NCBI RefSeq assembly: GCF_005870025.1
Contig: NZ_VATA01000022.1
Span: 1 to 64,000, forward strand
Length of the DNA: 64,000 nucleotides
Direction of reading: 5' to 3'
Origin: Poseidonocella sp. HB161398
GTDB taxonomy: Bacteria > Pseudomonadota > Alphaproteobacteria > Rhodobacterales > Rhodobacteraceae
Below the pieces are notes generated by a model, which searched no databases, had not been told where the DNA came from, and was given only the letters and a program-made list of their open reading frames with translations. Positions 26,563 through 35,678 of the stretch are shown here, in pieces. Within the stretch, counting starts at the first letter, position 1. Each line of letters opens with the position of its first letter. The translations under genes and the position numbers were made by a program.

Positions 26563-26793
26563 TCACCGCATGAACTCCCGGCTGGGGAACGGATCGTCCT
26601 TGGGCGGCAGGCCCACATCCATCCGCAGGTAGTCGGGCATGTGGTCTATCTGCCGGCGGATCATGGGTGCGCGGCCGAGACCGGCAATGGCGGCGATCAG
26701 GAAGCGCCAGCCGCCATGCTCGGAAATCAGCGAGTCGACGGTGACGGAAAGCGGCGCGGGCGCGCCCATGGTGTCGTGCTTGATCATGTTCAT
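26563..26793 (-). CDS. Small DUF1127-like protein
   Basis: 76 residues. The second half with RRQIDHMPDYLRMDVGLPP has the DUF1127 (YjiS) layout, though it lacks the usual Arg-rich L-x-x-L-x-D core strength, so the match is partial. Small DUF1127 proteins in Rhodobacter act with small RNAs in stress and RNA turnover. ATG at 26793 is chosen for CGGGAAA upstream. The stop lies 53 bases from the convergent chrR end, across a CCGGCC-GCAA-GGCCGG hairpin that may terminate both. Confidence 0.6.
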   Translation of the reverse strand: MNMIKHDTMGAPAPLSVTVDSLISEHGGWRFLIAAIAGLGRAPMIRRQIDHMPDYLRMDVGLPPKDDPFPSREFMR

Positions 26794-26949
26794 TGATATT
26801 TCCCGCCCGTGAAGACACGGATTTCGGGCCTTTCTTTTCAAGTGCTTGGGTTTTGGGAAAGATCAGCCGCAGGATCGCCGGACCGGACGCGTTACGCCGG
26901 TTGAGTGGTCTTGATGCTGATCGGAGATGTCAGGGGGCGGTGGCCCGGA

Positions 26950-27042
26950 TCAGAGTCGGTAACCCTGTCGGTACGACCCCTTGCAGCCTTCGACTGGCAG
27001 CCACAGATTGGTCGGGCGCGGCATGTGCTTCATCGCTGTCAT
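26950..27042 (-). CDS. Putative 30-residue protein with perfect Shine-Dalgarno
   Basis: MTAMKHMPRPTNLWLP opens a 30-residue basic protein ending GSYRQGYRL. AGGAGG lies seven bases before the ATG, the best ribosome-binding site in this part of the window. A possible promoter lies at 27081-27108. It is on the same strand as, and 156 bases before, the DUF1127-like gene. No family is recognised; a leader peptide or a small RNA-binding protein are possibilities. Confidence 0.45.
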   Translation of the reverse strand: MTAMKHMPRPTNLWLPVEGCKGSYRQGYRL

Positions 27043-27080
27043 GTAACGCCCTCCTGGCTGAAAGTTGATCGGCTGCCCTG

Positions 27081-27108
27081 CGCATAGCCGAGTTTTCCAC
27101 AATCGCAA
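27081..27108 (-). promoter_or_regulatory. Possible housekeeping promoter for the 30-residue ORF
   Basis: Minus-strand TTGCGA (27108-27103), 16-base spacer, TATGCG (27086-27081). The start site would lie roughly 30 bases before the ATG at 27042. Both boxes are partial matches to sigma-70. Confidence 0.35.
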
Positions 27109-27140
27109 AATGAAAAGTCGCGCATTTCCGCGCAATAGGC

Positions 27141-27179
27141 GAAAAACCGGGCCGCTGCCCGGTTTGCAGGCAGCGGCCC
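27141..27179 (-). terminator. Terminator after the lldD-type gene
   Basis: A perfect 11-bp stem GGGCCGCTGCC/GGCAGCGGCCC (27149-27159 with 27169-27179) is followed on the minus strand by GGTTTTTC. It lies 32 bases after the stop of the minus-strand gene ending at 27211. Confidence 0.88.
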
Positions 27180-27210
27180 TGGCCGGAAGCCTCCCCTCTT
27201 CCAGCCGGAT

Positions 27211-28356
27211 TCAGCGGAACCGGAGGTTCCCCGGGTTCAGCTCGTCCACCGATCTGGCGCCCATCAGGCGCATGCCGCGCTCGAGCTCGGCCTTCATCAG
27301 GGTCAGCGCCCGCTCGACGCCGGGCTGGCCCGCCGCGGCCAGCGGATACAGGTAGAACCGGCCGCCGCCGACCGCCTTGGCGCCGAGGCTCAGCGCCTTG
27401 AGCACATGGGTCCCGCGCTGGATGCCGCTATCCATGATCACGTCGATCTGGTCGCCGACCGCGTCGACGATTTCCTTGAGCTGGTCGAAGGGCGCGCGCG
27501 AGCCGTCGAGCTGTCGGCCGCCGTGATTCGACAGGATGATGCCGGTGCAGCCGATCTCCACCGCGCGCTTGGCGTCCTCGACCGACATGATGCCCTTCAG
27601 GCAGAACTGCCCGTCCCAGTCGCGCACCATCTCGGCCACGTCGTCCCAGGTCATCGACGGATCGAGCATCTCGGTGAAATAGCGCCCGATCGACAGCGTG
27701 TCGCCGCCCATGTCGATATGCGCGTCGAGCTGCGGCAGCGAGAATTTCTCGTGGGTGACGTAGTTTATCCCCCACATCGGCTTCATCGCGAATTGCGCCA
27801 TGCCGCCCAGGGTCAGCCGGAAGGGGATGGAGAAACCGGTGCGCAGGTCGCGCTCGCGGTTGCCGCCGGTGATGGAATCGACCGTCAGCATCATGACGTC
27901 GATGCCCGACTCCTTGGCCGTCTGCATCATCGCCTTGTTCAGGCCGCGGTCCTTGTGGAAGTAGAACTGGTAGCATTGCGGCGTGTCATACTGCTTGCGC
28001 AGCTCGGCCATCGAGGTCGTCCCCAGCGACGAGACCCCGAACATCGTGCCGAATTTCGAGGCCGCCGCCGCCACGGCGCGCTCGCCGTCATGGTGGAAGA
28101 GCCGCTGCAGCGCCGTGGGCGAGCAGTAGATCGGCAGGGCCAGCTTCTGCCCCATCACCGTCACCGACAGGTCGATATCCTCGACCCCGGCCAGCACCGA
28201 GGGCACCAGGTCGCAGGCCTCGAAGCTCTCGGTATTGCGGCGGTAGGTGACTTCGTCATCCGCCGCCCCGTCGATGTAGTTGAAGATCGGCCCCGGCAGG
28301 CGCTGCCTGGCCAGACGGCGGAAATCTTGAAAATTGTGGCAGTCAGTCAGGCGCAT
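27211..28356 (-). CDS. lldD: FMN-dependent alpha-hydroxy-acid oxidase (LldD-type L-lactate dehydrogenase)
   Basis: 381 residues. FMN-dependent oxidation of L-lactate or a similar 2-hydroxy acid at the membrane. SNHGGRQLDGSRAP carries the catalytic His and substrate-binding Arg, SSLGTTSM and YQFYFHKDRG hold FMN and the Tyr, and DSGIQRGTHVLKAL binds the flavin phosphate. A mid-chain segment (about residues 180-220) is consistent with the membrane-associated loop. No permease or lactate regulator flanks it, so the exact substrate is open. Monocistronic with its own terminator. Confidence 0.9.
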   Translation of the reverse strand: MRLTDCHNFQDFRRLARQRLPGPIFNYIDGAADDEVTYRRNTESFEACDLVPSVLAGVEDIDLSVTVMGQKLALPIYCSPTALQRLFHHDGERAVAAAASKFGTMFGVSSLGTTSMAELRKQYDTPQCYQFYFHKDRGLNKAMMQTAKESGIDVMMLTVDSITGGNRERDLRTGFSIPFRLTLGGMAQFAMKPMWGINYVTHEKFSLPQLDAHIDMGGDTLSIGRYFTEMLDPSMTWDDVAEMVRDWDGQFCLKGIMSVEDAKRAVEIGCTGIILSNHGGRQLDGSRAPFDQLKEIVDAVGDQIDVIMDSGIQRGTHVLKALSLGAKAVGGGRFYLYPLAAAGQPGVERALTLMKAELERGMRLMGARSVDELNPGNLRFR

Positions 28357-28476
28357 GGCCAGCCCTCCCCGGCAGGCGAATTGTCCAGTCTCCCTCCGCT
28401 CTCGTTAGAGGCTTCGGACGATCTGGTCAATCATCCTATCCAATTCAGGCCAAAGCTGTGACGATCTGCCCCCGCC

Positions 28477-29670
28477 CTATTGCGGGGTCAGCCGGATCAG
28501 CGCGCCATTGTCCTCGTCGGTCAGGATCATCACCGCCCCGTCGGGCGCGATTTCCACATCGCGGATCCGGGCGAAGCCCTGCAGGTAGCGCTGTTCGCCG
28601 GTCACGCGGCCATCCGCGATCTCCAGCCGCACCAGCGCCTGCCCGGCGAGCCCGCCGATCAGCGCGTCGCCCTGCCAGCCGGGGAACATCGCGCCGTCAT
28701 AGAAGGCCAGGCCCGAGGGCGCGATCACCGGATCCCAGTAGTAGACCGGCTGCTCCATCCCGTCGCGCGCGGTCTCGCCCGACCCGACCGCGCTGCCATT
28801 GTAGCTGACGCCGTAGGAGATCACCGGCCAGCCGTAGTTCTTCCCCGCCTCGGGCCGGTTCAGCTCGTCGCCGCCGCGCGGCCCGTGCTCGACCGTCCAG
28901 AGCGCCCCGTCCGGCCCGATCGCCGCCGCCTGCAGGTTGCGGTGCCCCCAGGACCAGACGCCCGGCGCCCCGTCCGCGATCCGCGGATTGCCCGGCGCGG
29001 GCCCGCCCATCGGATCGATGCGGATCACCTTGCCGAGCTGGATTGAGACATCCTGCGCCAGCTCCCGCGCCCCGGATACCGAGCGCTCGCCGGTAGTGAC
29101 GAAAAGCGCGCCCGACGGGTCGAAGACCAGCCGCCCGCCGTAATGCGCGGTCGAGGCCCAGGCGGGATCCTGGCGGAAGACCACCTGCACGTCCTCCATC
29201 TGCCGCCCGTCGGCCGAGAGCCGGCCGCTCGCCACAGCGGTGCCGGTCGTCCCAGCGCCCCGCGGCTCGGCATAGCTCCACCAGACCCGGCGGCTCTGGG
29301 CGAAATCCCCGCGGATCGCCACGTCGAGAAGCCCGCCCTGGCGCCGCGCATCGACCTGCGGAAGGCCTGCGACCGGCTCGGAAAGCGCCCCCTCCGCCGA
29401 CACGATCCGCAGCCGGCCCGGCCGTTCCGTCACCAGCCAGCCGCCCTCGGGCAGCGCCGCCATCCCCCAGGGATGCGACAGGCCCTCGGCCACCACCTCG
29501 CGGCGCAGCCGCACCCCGTCCTCCAGCACCGGCGCCCGCGTCTGGCCCGCGAAGGCCGGGGACTGGCCGCGGCCATTCGGGCGGGCGTCGTTGAAATCCC
29601 GCGCATCGGCGCAGGCCGAGAGCGACAGGAAAGCGGCAAGCGTCACGGGAAGCGGGGCGGAGCGGATCAT
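28477..29670 (-). CDS. PQQ-dependent sugar dehydrogenase-type beta-propeller lipoprotein
   Basis: 397 residues. An ATG at 29670 gives a lipoprotein signal with lipobox LSAC at about residue 20, so it is anchored in the envelope. HPWGMAALPEGGWLVTERPGRL and EHGPRGGDELNRPEAGKNYGWP are the hallmark blocks of soluble aldose-sugar dehydrogenases (YliI/Asd type) with a six-bladed propeller. No PQQ synthesis genes are seen here. Divergent from rlmJ. Confidence 0.88.
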   Translation of the reverse strand: MIRSAPLPVTLAAFLSLSACADARDFNDARPNGRGQSPAFAGQTRAPVLEDGVRLRREVVAEGLSHPWGMAALPEGGWLVTERPGRLRIVSAEGALSEPVAGLPQVDARRQGGLLDVAIRGDFAQSRRVWWSYAEPRGAGTTGTAVASGRLSADGRQMEDVQVVFRQDPAWASTAHYGGRLVFDPSGALFVTTGERSVSGARELAQDVSIQLGKVIRIDPMGGPAPGNPRIADGAPGVWSWGHRNLQAAAIGPDGALWTVEHGPRGGDELNRPEAGKNYGWPVISYGVSYNGSAVGSGETARDGMEQPVYYWDPVIAPSGLAFYDGAMFPGWQGDALIGGLAGQALVRLEIADGRVTGEQRYLQGFARIRDVEIAPDGAVMILTDEDNGALIRLTPQ

Positions 29671-29813
29671 GCAGGGCCTCTTCTGGTGGAATGCGTCTCC
29701 CTCAGACATGGCCCGCAGCCGCGTTCACGCAAGATCGCGCGGCTTCACCTTCGCGTGGACCGCCCCGGCGCGGTTCCGCTTGGCAGGCGGCCGGGCGCGC
29801 GCTATGGGACGCC

Positions 29814-30584
29814 ATGCTTTCCTACCAGCACGCCTATCACGCCGGAAACGCGGCCGATGTCCACAAGCACGCCCTGCTTGCCGTGGCGCTCGACTACATG
29901 GCGAAGAAGCCGAAGCCCCTGAGCTATATCGAGACCCATGCCGGGCGCGCGCTCTACGACCTCGCGGGGCCCGAGGCCGCCAAGACCGGCGAGGCCGCGG
30001 CCGGGATCGGCCGGATGGAGGGCTGGTTCCCCGACGATCACCCCTATGCCCAGGCGCTGGATGCCGCGCGGCAGCTCGGCGGTCCGCAGGCCTATCCCGG
30101 CTCGCCGATCGTCGCCGCAACGCATCTGCGCGACACCGACCGGCTGATCCTGGCGGAGAAGCACCCGCAGGAGGTTGCCGCGCTGAAGAAGGCGATTTCC
30201 TGGGCCGAGATCCACGCCGCCGACGGGCCCGCCCTGGCGCTGTCGCTGACCCCGCCCGAGCCGCGGCGCGGGCTGATCCTGATCGACCCGTCCTACGAGG
30301 TGAAGACCGAATGGACGGCGATCCCGGATCTGGTCGCAAAGCTGCGCCGCAAATGGCCTGTCGGCGTCGTGATGCTGTGGTATCCGCTTCTGGAATCGGG
30401 CGCGCATCTGCCGCTGGCCGCGAAGCTGTCGGAGATCGGCGGCGAGGCGGTGACAAGCACGGTGCGCTTTCCGCCCGCCCGGCCCGGCCATGGCATGACC
30501 GGCAGCGGGCTCTGGGTGGCGAATGCCCCCTGGGGCTGGAAGGAGGCGGCCGACGCGCTCGCCGCCCGCTTCGCCAGCCTCTAG
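29814..30584 (+). CDS. rlmJ: 23S rRNA (adenine-2030-N6)-methyltransferase
   Basis: 256 residues. The start MLSYQHAYHAGNAADVHKH is the family N-terminus, so the ATG at 29814 is firm although in-frame codons extend upstream. IETHAGRALYDL holds the SAM loop and LILIDPSYEVK the DPPY-like catalytic motif (here DPSY, as usual for RlmJ). It methylates A2030 of 23S rRNA. Convergent with yjbF; only 13 bases separate the two stops. Confidence 0.94.
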   Translation: MLSYQHAYHAGNAADVHKHALLAVALDYMAKKPKPLSYIETHAGRALYDLAGPEAAKTGEAAAGIGRMEGWFPDDHPYAQALDAARQLGGPQAYPGSPIVAATHLRDTDRLILAEKHPQEVAALKKAISWAEIHAADGPALALSLTPPEPRRGLILIDPSYEVKTEWTAIPDLVAKLRRKWPVGVVMLWYPLLESGAHLPLAAKLSEIGGEAVTSTVRFPPARPGHGMTGSGLWVANAPWGWKEAADALAARFASL

Positions 30585-30597
30585 CGGCGCTGCCGCC

Positions 30598-31275
30598 TCA
30601 GCGGTGCAGGCGCTGGATGGTGACGTACTGCGCCATCTCGCTGACCCATTGGCGGCTATCCCACAGCATGCCGTCCGAGCCGACCCAGTAGAGATTGGTG
30701 AAGCTCCGGCTGCCTTCCAGCGCGTAGCAGCTTTCGCGCATCCGCGTGGTGCTGTGGCGGAGCTGCAGGACGACGCGGTCCTCGGGGCCCTCGTTGACGA
30801 GCTCGCAGTAGAAGCGGAACTTCTGGATGCTCTCGTCGCCGCCGATGAAGCGCAGGTCGCGCGCGTATTTCGCCGATGCCCGCTGCGGCAGCGCGGTCTC
30901 GATCCCGGCGGTCGTCGCGCTCAGCAGATCCGGTCCCAGTCCGCGGGTGGAGAACAGCGCCCCGCCCTTCAGCGTGAAGGTCACGCCGTTGCGGGTGATC
31001 CAGGTCTCGGCATTGCCGTTGCGGCCGAAGGCGATGGCCGTCGCCTGGTCGCCGGTCACCGGCACGTCGATCAGGATCAGCGGCCGTCCGGCGCGCTCCA
31101 CCGTCTCGCGGGTGACGACCGGGCCGGTCCGCTCTTCGCCCGGCGTCAGCGCCGAGCCGATCGTCTGCAGCGAGCCGAGGATGACCGTGTTCAGCGACGA
31201 ATCCACCGGTGCGTTCGTGCATCCCGCCAGCAGCCCTGCCGCCAGGACCGCACCCATTCCAATCCGACGCATCAT
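30598..31275 (-). CDS. yjbF: YjbF family lipoprotein (exopolysaccharide-linked)
   Basis: 225 residues. Signal and lipobox LLAGC near residue 19; the mature part is the YjbF/GfcB domain of group 4 capsule and exopolysaccharide loci. RFYCELVNEGPEDRVVLQLRH and NLYWVGSDGMLWDSRQW fit the family. The start is taken as the ATG at 31275, which overlaps the yjbH stop (ATGA); a second ATG follows directly. It closes the polysaccharide block on this side. No yjbE or yjbG is present in the window. Confidence 0.88.
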   Translation of the reverse strand: MMRRIGMGAVLAAGLLAGCTNAPVDSSLNTVILGSLQTIGSALTPGEERTGPVVTRETVERAGRPLILIDVPVTGDQATAIAFGRNGNAETWITRNGVTFTLKGGALFSTRGLGPDLLSATTAGIETALPQRASAKYARDLRFIGGDESIQKFRFYCELVNEGPEDRVVLQLRHSTTRMRESCYALEGSRSFTNLYWVGSDGMLWDSRQWVSEMAQYVTIQRLHR

Positions 31276-33413
31276 CTCCAGAACCGTCCCCACTGCTCTT
31301 CGACACGGTCCTGACGGGAGGACTCGACGAGGCCGTAGAGACGGCCGTTGACGTTCAGGCGCGCGCCGCCGTCGCGCTGCAGCGGCCGCATTGTGAATTG
31401 CGGAACCACTTTCGAGGACGTGCCGGAGAACCAGCCCAGCGGGATCGTCAGCGTGATGCCCTTGTCGAAGGAGCCCTCGCCGAAATCCTCGGACGAGACA
31501 TCGGTGAAGGTGGCGAAGGCGCCGACCTTCCAGCCATTGGCGTAGATCCGCTGGAGCCCCAGGGTCGCGCCGTAGTCGCCTGCCAGGTAGCGGCCGACAT
31601 CGACCTGCGCGAGATAGTCCTCGTAGCGGTAGTAGACCGAGCCATGGCCGGTCACGACATCGTAGTCCTGCAGGCCGAAGCCGCCGTCGAAGTCCCGCTG
31701 CCGGACGAAGTTGACCTCGGCGCCGAAGGCGAAGGGCGTGTCATAGGGCGCCCAGAGCGCCTCGGTGGAGACGCCCGCGAACATCTGCTCCAGGTAGCCC
31801 GCGGTGACGCGGCTGTAGAGATCCTTGCCGGGGCGCGCATAGTAGGCCGCCTGCAGCGTCTCCATCGCCGGATCGCCTTCGCGGTCGTAATACGGGAAAT
31901 CCGACCGGACATGCGGCAGCACGCTGTTCGATTCCCGCTTGTTCTGGTCGAGATTGCCGAAGGCCTTCTTGATGACCGTGCCCGAAACGATCAGCCCCGG
32001 CGTGACCTCGACCCCGGCGCCGAGCCGCAGGCCGACATCGGCGCGGAACGGGTTGTCGGGATCGAAGAGGCTGGTGCGCATGTAGGGTTCGGCCAGGAAG
32101 TTGAGCCGCGGATAGAAGCCGTCGACCTGGTCCCCGCCGGTCAGGCGGGCGGGCGTGCTGGTCACCTGCGCGGCGGCCAGGATCTTTTCGGACCCGTCGG
32201 CCGCGACCTCGTAGCGTTCCAGATCGCTGCGCCGGAAGGTGAAGGAGGGCATCGCCATCCCCGATTCCATCGGCACGATGGTGAAGACCTCGACCGAGGC
32301 CGGCAGGATGGCCGCCATCGCCCGCGCGGCGCGGCCCAGGGCCTGCGGCTCGGCCACGTAGGTGACGTTGCGCAGATAGGCGGTCGCATGCGTGTCGTCG
32401 ATGCGCAGCCCTTCGAGCTCCATCTTGTCGAGCAGAAGCACTTCGGCCAGCTTGCCGCGCACATAGTCCCGGCCGGCCTCGCTGTCGCTCCAGCCGGTGA
32501 CATAGGCATCGGGCGCCGCCGCGCGGGTCGGGCGCGGCGTGATCGGCAGGGGCGCGCTGTCGAGCGACCCGCCAGTGCCCGGCCGGTTCGGGTTGAAGCT
32601 GAAGGCGACCTGCACCCCGACCTCGGAGCCGTAGAGATAGTAGGCCGAGAGCTCCGTGCCGCCCTTGGTCTGGTAGGTGGCGCCGAAGTTGAAGGGGATG
32701 TCGCGGTCGAAGACCCCCAGATCCTCGGATTCGAGCTGGTACTCGTCGCTGGAATATTCCGCCTTCAGCACGAGGTTGTCGCGGACCTGCCACTGGACGC
32801 TGCCGAAGGCGCCGATCTCGCCGCGGAACAGCGTGGAGAGGTTCGGGTCGCCGCCCTCGCCGACATCCTCGGGCGTCAGGGGCGCCCGGTCTCCGAAGCC
32901 CGAGAGCACCGAATTGCCCGCCAGCCGGCCCCAGCCGAGGCCGCCGGAGAATTGCAGCTTGCGGCCGATATGCTTGGAGGCGACGACATATTCCGCGCCG
33001 TAGATGCCGGTGCCGATGAAGTCCTGCAGGCCGATCGTCACTTCGGGCAGAAACGGGGATTCCTTGATCGCGGTGAAGCGCAGGTCGAAGCTGCGGTCAT
33101 AGTAGGTGCTGAAGCCCGCGGAATCGAAATCCCTGATCTCGGTATAGCGGAAGCCGCCATAGAGCCGGGGATGCACCTGCGCGCCGAACTGGAACCGGGT
33201 CATGCCGGCGAAATTGCCGATGGTCAGGGCCATCTCGCCGTCGGGCTTGGTGAAGGCGCTCGGCGTCTCGATCGCGCCCGGCACGTTGAAAAGGTTCATC
33301 GTCGGCCAGTCGGATGGCCGGTATTCCTGCGCCCCGGCCGCGCTGGCCAGAAGCAACCCCAGAACCGAAACACCCGCTTTCAGCCCCGCTCTGAAGGCAG
33401 TTTTGCCGCTCAC
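31272..33413 (-). CDS. yjbH: YjbH family outer-membrane beta-barrel protein
   Basis: 713 residues, the usual length. A GTG at 33413 gives a signal peptide cleaved after AAGA; AGGTGG lies upstream. The remainder is a succession of amphipathic beta strands with the YjbH (DUF940) features (PGAIETPSAF near the N-terminus and GAEVNFVRQRDF near residue 590) and ends in aromatic-rich strands. In E. coli the Yjb proteins are needed for an unidentified extracellular polysaccharide. Coupled to yjbF. Confidence 0.9.
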   Translation of the reverse strand: MSGKTAFRAGLKAGVSVLGLLLASAAGAQEYRPSDWPTMNLFNVPGAIETPSAFTKPDGEMALTIGNFAGMTRFQFGAQVHPRLYGGFRYTEIRDFDSAGFSTYYDRSFDLRFTAIKESPFLPEVTIGLQDFIGTGIYGAEYVVASKHIGRKLQFSGGLGWGRLAGNSVLSGFGDRAPLTPEDVGEGGDPNLSTLFRGEIGAFGSVQWQVRDNLVLKAEYSSDEYQLESEDLGVFDRDIPFNFGATYQTKGGTELSAYYLYGSEVGVQVAFSFNPNRPGTGGSLDSAPLPITPRPTRAAAPDAYVTGWSDSEAGRDYVRGKLAEVLLLDKMELEGLRIDDTHATAYLRNVTYVAEPQALGRAARAMAAILPASVEVFTIVPMESGMAMPSFTFRRSDLERYEVAADGSEKILAAAQVTSTPARLTGGDQVDGFYPRLNFLAEPYMRTSLFDPDNPFRADVGLRLGAGVEVTPGLIVSGTVIKKAFGNLDQNKRESNSVLPHVRSDFPYYDREGDPAMETLQAAYYARPGKDLYSRVTAGYLEQMFAGVSTEALWAPYDTPFAFGAEVNFVRQRDFDGGFGLQDYDVVTGHGSVYYRYEDYLAQVDVGRYLAGDYGATLGLQRIYANGWKVGAFATFTDVSSEDFGEGSFDKGITLTIPLGWFSGTSSKVVPQFTMRPLQRDGGARLNVNGRLYGLVESSRQDRVEEQWGRFWR

Positions 33414-33536
33414 GTTCCACCCACCTAAAACTGATGCACCGACACTCGACTGCGGCGGCCGTTTCTGCAACACCCCGGCCCGGCCGGGCGGGGCGTCGCT
33501 GCGTCATGTGCCATTTTTCACACGTTCCGGGCCGGT

Positions 33537-35420
33537 TCAGGCCTGGCGCTGGCTGCCCGGGCCCATGGAGCCCTCGACCCAGCGGGCCAGCACCGCGCGC
33601 GCCGCGGCGGTGTCGTTGCCGTCGACCGCGTCGCGCAGGTCGCGCAGGAAGGTCGCCACCTCGATCTCCGAGAGATTGGATTCCCGCGCCCGCGTGATCT
33701 TGGGGTGAATCGTGGTCATCCGCCCGTCGCCGATCAGCAGTTCCTCGTGCATCTTCTCGCCGGGGCGCAGCCCGGTGATGGTGATCTCGATGTCGCCATC
33801 GGGATGCTCGGCATCGCGGACGCTGTAGCCCGCCGCCTCGATCATCTGCCGCGCCAGGTCGATGATCGCCACCGGCTTGCCCATGTCGAGCACGAAGACA
33901 TCGCCGCCCGAGGTCAACGCGCTGGAGATCAGCAGCAGCCGCGCGGCCTCGTCGATCGTCATGAAGTAGCGCGTCACCGATTCATGGGTCAGCGTGACCG
34001 GCCCGCCATTGGCGATCTGGTCCTGGAAGAGCGGGATCACCGAGCCCGAGGAGCCCAGAACATTGCCGAAGCGCACCATCGAGAAAAGCGGCCCCGGGCG
34101 GGTCGCCATGTCCTGGATGATCAGCTCGGACAGGCGCTTCGACGCGCCCATGACATTGGTCGGCCGCACCGCCTTGTCGGAAGAGACCAGGATGAAACGC
34201 TGCACGCCGCTGTCGCGGGCGGCATCGGCCAGGGCCTTGGTGCCCAGCACGTTGTTGCGCAGCCCCGCGATCGGGTTGGTCTCGACCAGCGGCACATGCT
34301 TGTAGGCGGCGGCATGGAGCAGGATCTGCACGCCCTCGCGCGACATGATCGTGCGGCAGAGGGTTTCGTCCACCACCGAGCCCAGCACCGGCACCAGCTC
34401 CACGTCGCTGGAGAGGCCGCGCAGTTCCAGGTCGATGCTGTAGAGCGCGAGCTCGCTCGATTCGAACATCACCAGCCGCTTCGGCCCGAGCGCCAGGAGC
34501 TGGCGGCAGAGTTCCGAGCCGATCGAGCCCCCCGCCCCTGTCACCATCACGGTCGCGCCGCGGAACGTGCTGCGGGCAATGGACATGTCGCTCTGGAAGG
34601 AGCGGCGCTGCAGGAAGTCGGACGGGCTGACCGGGGCCAGCTTCGAGGGCAGCGGCTCCTCGCCGGTGAGCTGCGCGAAGGAGGGCAGCGCCTGGACGTC
34701 GACCCCGAGCGGCACGAGCTGGTGATGGATGCGCGAGCGCTTCACCGCGGAAAGCGACGGCATCGCCAGCAGCACCTTCGAAACGCTCTTCTCCGAGACC
34801 ACGCGCGGCAGCTCGATCGGCGCCCAGACCGGCAGGCCGGACACGAAGACGCGGTGCAGCGCCGGGTTGTCGTCGATGAAGCCGACAGGCACCACGAAGG
34901 CGTCATGGCGCAGCGCGTTCGCCAGCTGGATGCCGGTGCGCCCGGCGCCGTAGATCACCACGGCGGAGCGCGGATGCCTGCGGCTGAGGATCGACAGCAG
35001 CACGAAGCGCAGCAGCACCCGCGAGCCGATCACCCCGATGAAGAGGATCAGGCCGAAATTGATGAAGGTCGACCAGGGAAGGGCATGATCGACCAGGCTG
35101 TTGAGGGAGGCGCCGACGATCGACACCATCACCGCGAATCCCGCGGCAAGGTGGACGCCGTTGGTCTCGAATCCGTTCAGCCGGATCCGCGGCAGGCCGA
35201 GGAACAGGGACACCATGGCCGCGATCACCATCATGGCGATCGCGATGGTCCAGTTCTCCCACACCGCCGCCTGGGAATCGACGGCGCCGCTGCGGAAGAA
35301 ATTCGCCATGAGCAGCGCGACTGGCACGGCGCAGACATCGAGCGCGACCAGAATCCAGCGCTTCTGCATCATGGTCAGCGAGCTGACCAGCCCATACACA
35401 CTTTGATCTTCCCGGTCCAA
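33537..35420 (-). CDS. Membrane-anchored nucleotide-sugar 4,6-dehydratase (FlaA1/CapD type)
   Basis: 627 residues. Four N-terminal membrane spans (to about residue 150), a first Rossmann-like region (VIYGAGRTGIQLANAL), then the SDR domain starting VTGAGGSIGSELCRQL. The catalytic region reads SSDKAVRPTNVMGASKR: Met replaces the usual Tyr of YxxxK, which is normal for the WbpM/PglF/FlaA1 long dehydratases. It makes 4-keto-6-deoxy sugars from UDP-GlcNAc for surface glycans. 258 AT-richer bases to the next gene upstream show no reliable ORF. Confidence 0.93.
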   Translation of the reverse strand: MDREDQSVYGLVSSLTMMQKRWILVALDVCAVPVALLMANFFRSGAVDSQAAVWENWTIAIAMMVIAAMVSLFLGLPRIRLNGFETNGVHLAAGFAVMVSIVGASLNSLVDHALPWSTFINFGLILFIGVIGSRVLLRFVLLSILSRRHPRSAVVIYGAGRTGIQLANALRHDAFVVPVGFIDDNPALHRVFVSGLPVWAPIELPRVVSEKSVSKVLLAMPSLSAVKRSRIHHQLVPLGVDVQALPSFAQLTGEEPLPSKLAPVSPSDFLQRRSFQSDMSIARSTFRGATVMVTGAGGSIGSELCRQLLALGPKRLVMFESSELALYSIDLELRGLSSDVELVPVLGSVVDETLCRTIMSREGVQILLHAAAYKHVPLVETNPIAGLRNNVLGTKALADAARDSGVQRFILVSSDKAVRPTNVMGASKRLSELIIQDMATRPGPLFSMVRFGNVLGSSGSVIPLFQDQIANGGPVTLTHESVTRYFMTIDEAARLLLISSALTSGGDVFVLDMGKPVAIIDLARQMIEAAGYSVRDAEHPDGDIEITITGLRPGEKMHEELLIGDGRMTTIHPKITRARESNLSEIEVATFLRDLRDAVDGNDTAAARAVLARWVEGSMGPGSQRQA

Positions 35421-35678
35421 AATCAGCCTTCCATCACCGGTCGCAGAAAAACACCGCCGGAGACTGTCCGGCGAGGCACAGATTTACTTTGTCAAATCAA
35501 TGGAACGAAGAAGCTTAAATTCAGGTAGCCAGACTCCATCTCGAGCGTCCTCCAGAATGATGCTGCCAAGCCGGACGGTGCGACTCCTTCCAGCTTTTAA
35601 CGATTATTTTACCTTTACGGGAGCGAACCCGCACCTGCTTTCTGCGTCGCAGCACCCTTTAGGTAGCGCAATCGCCAG

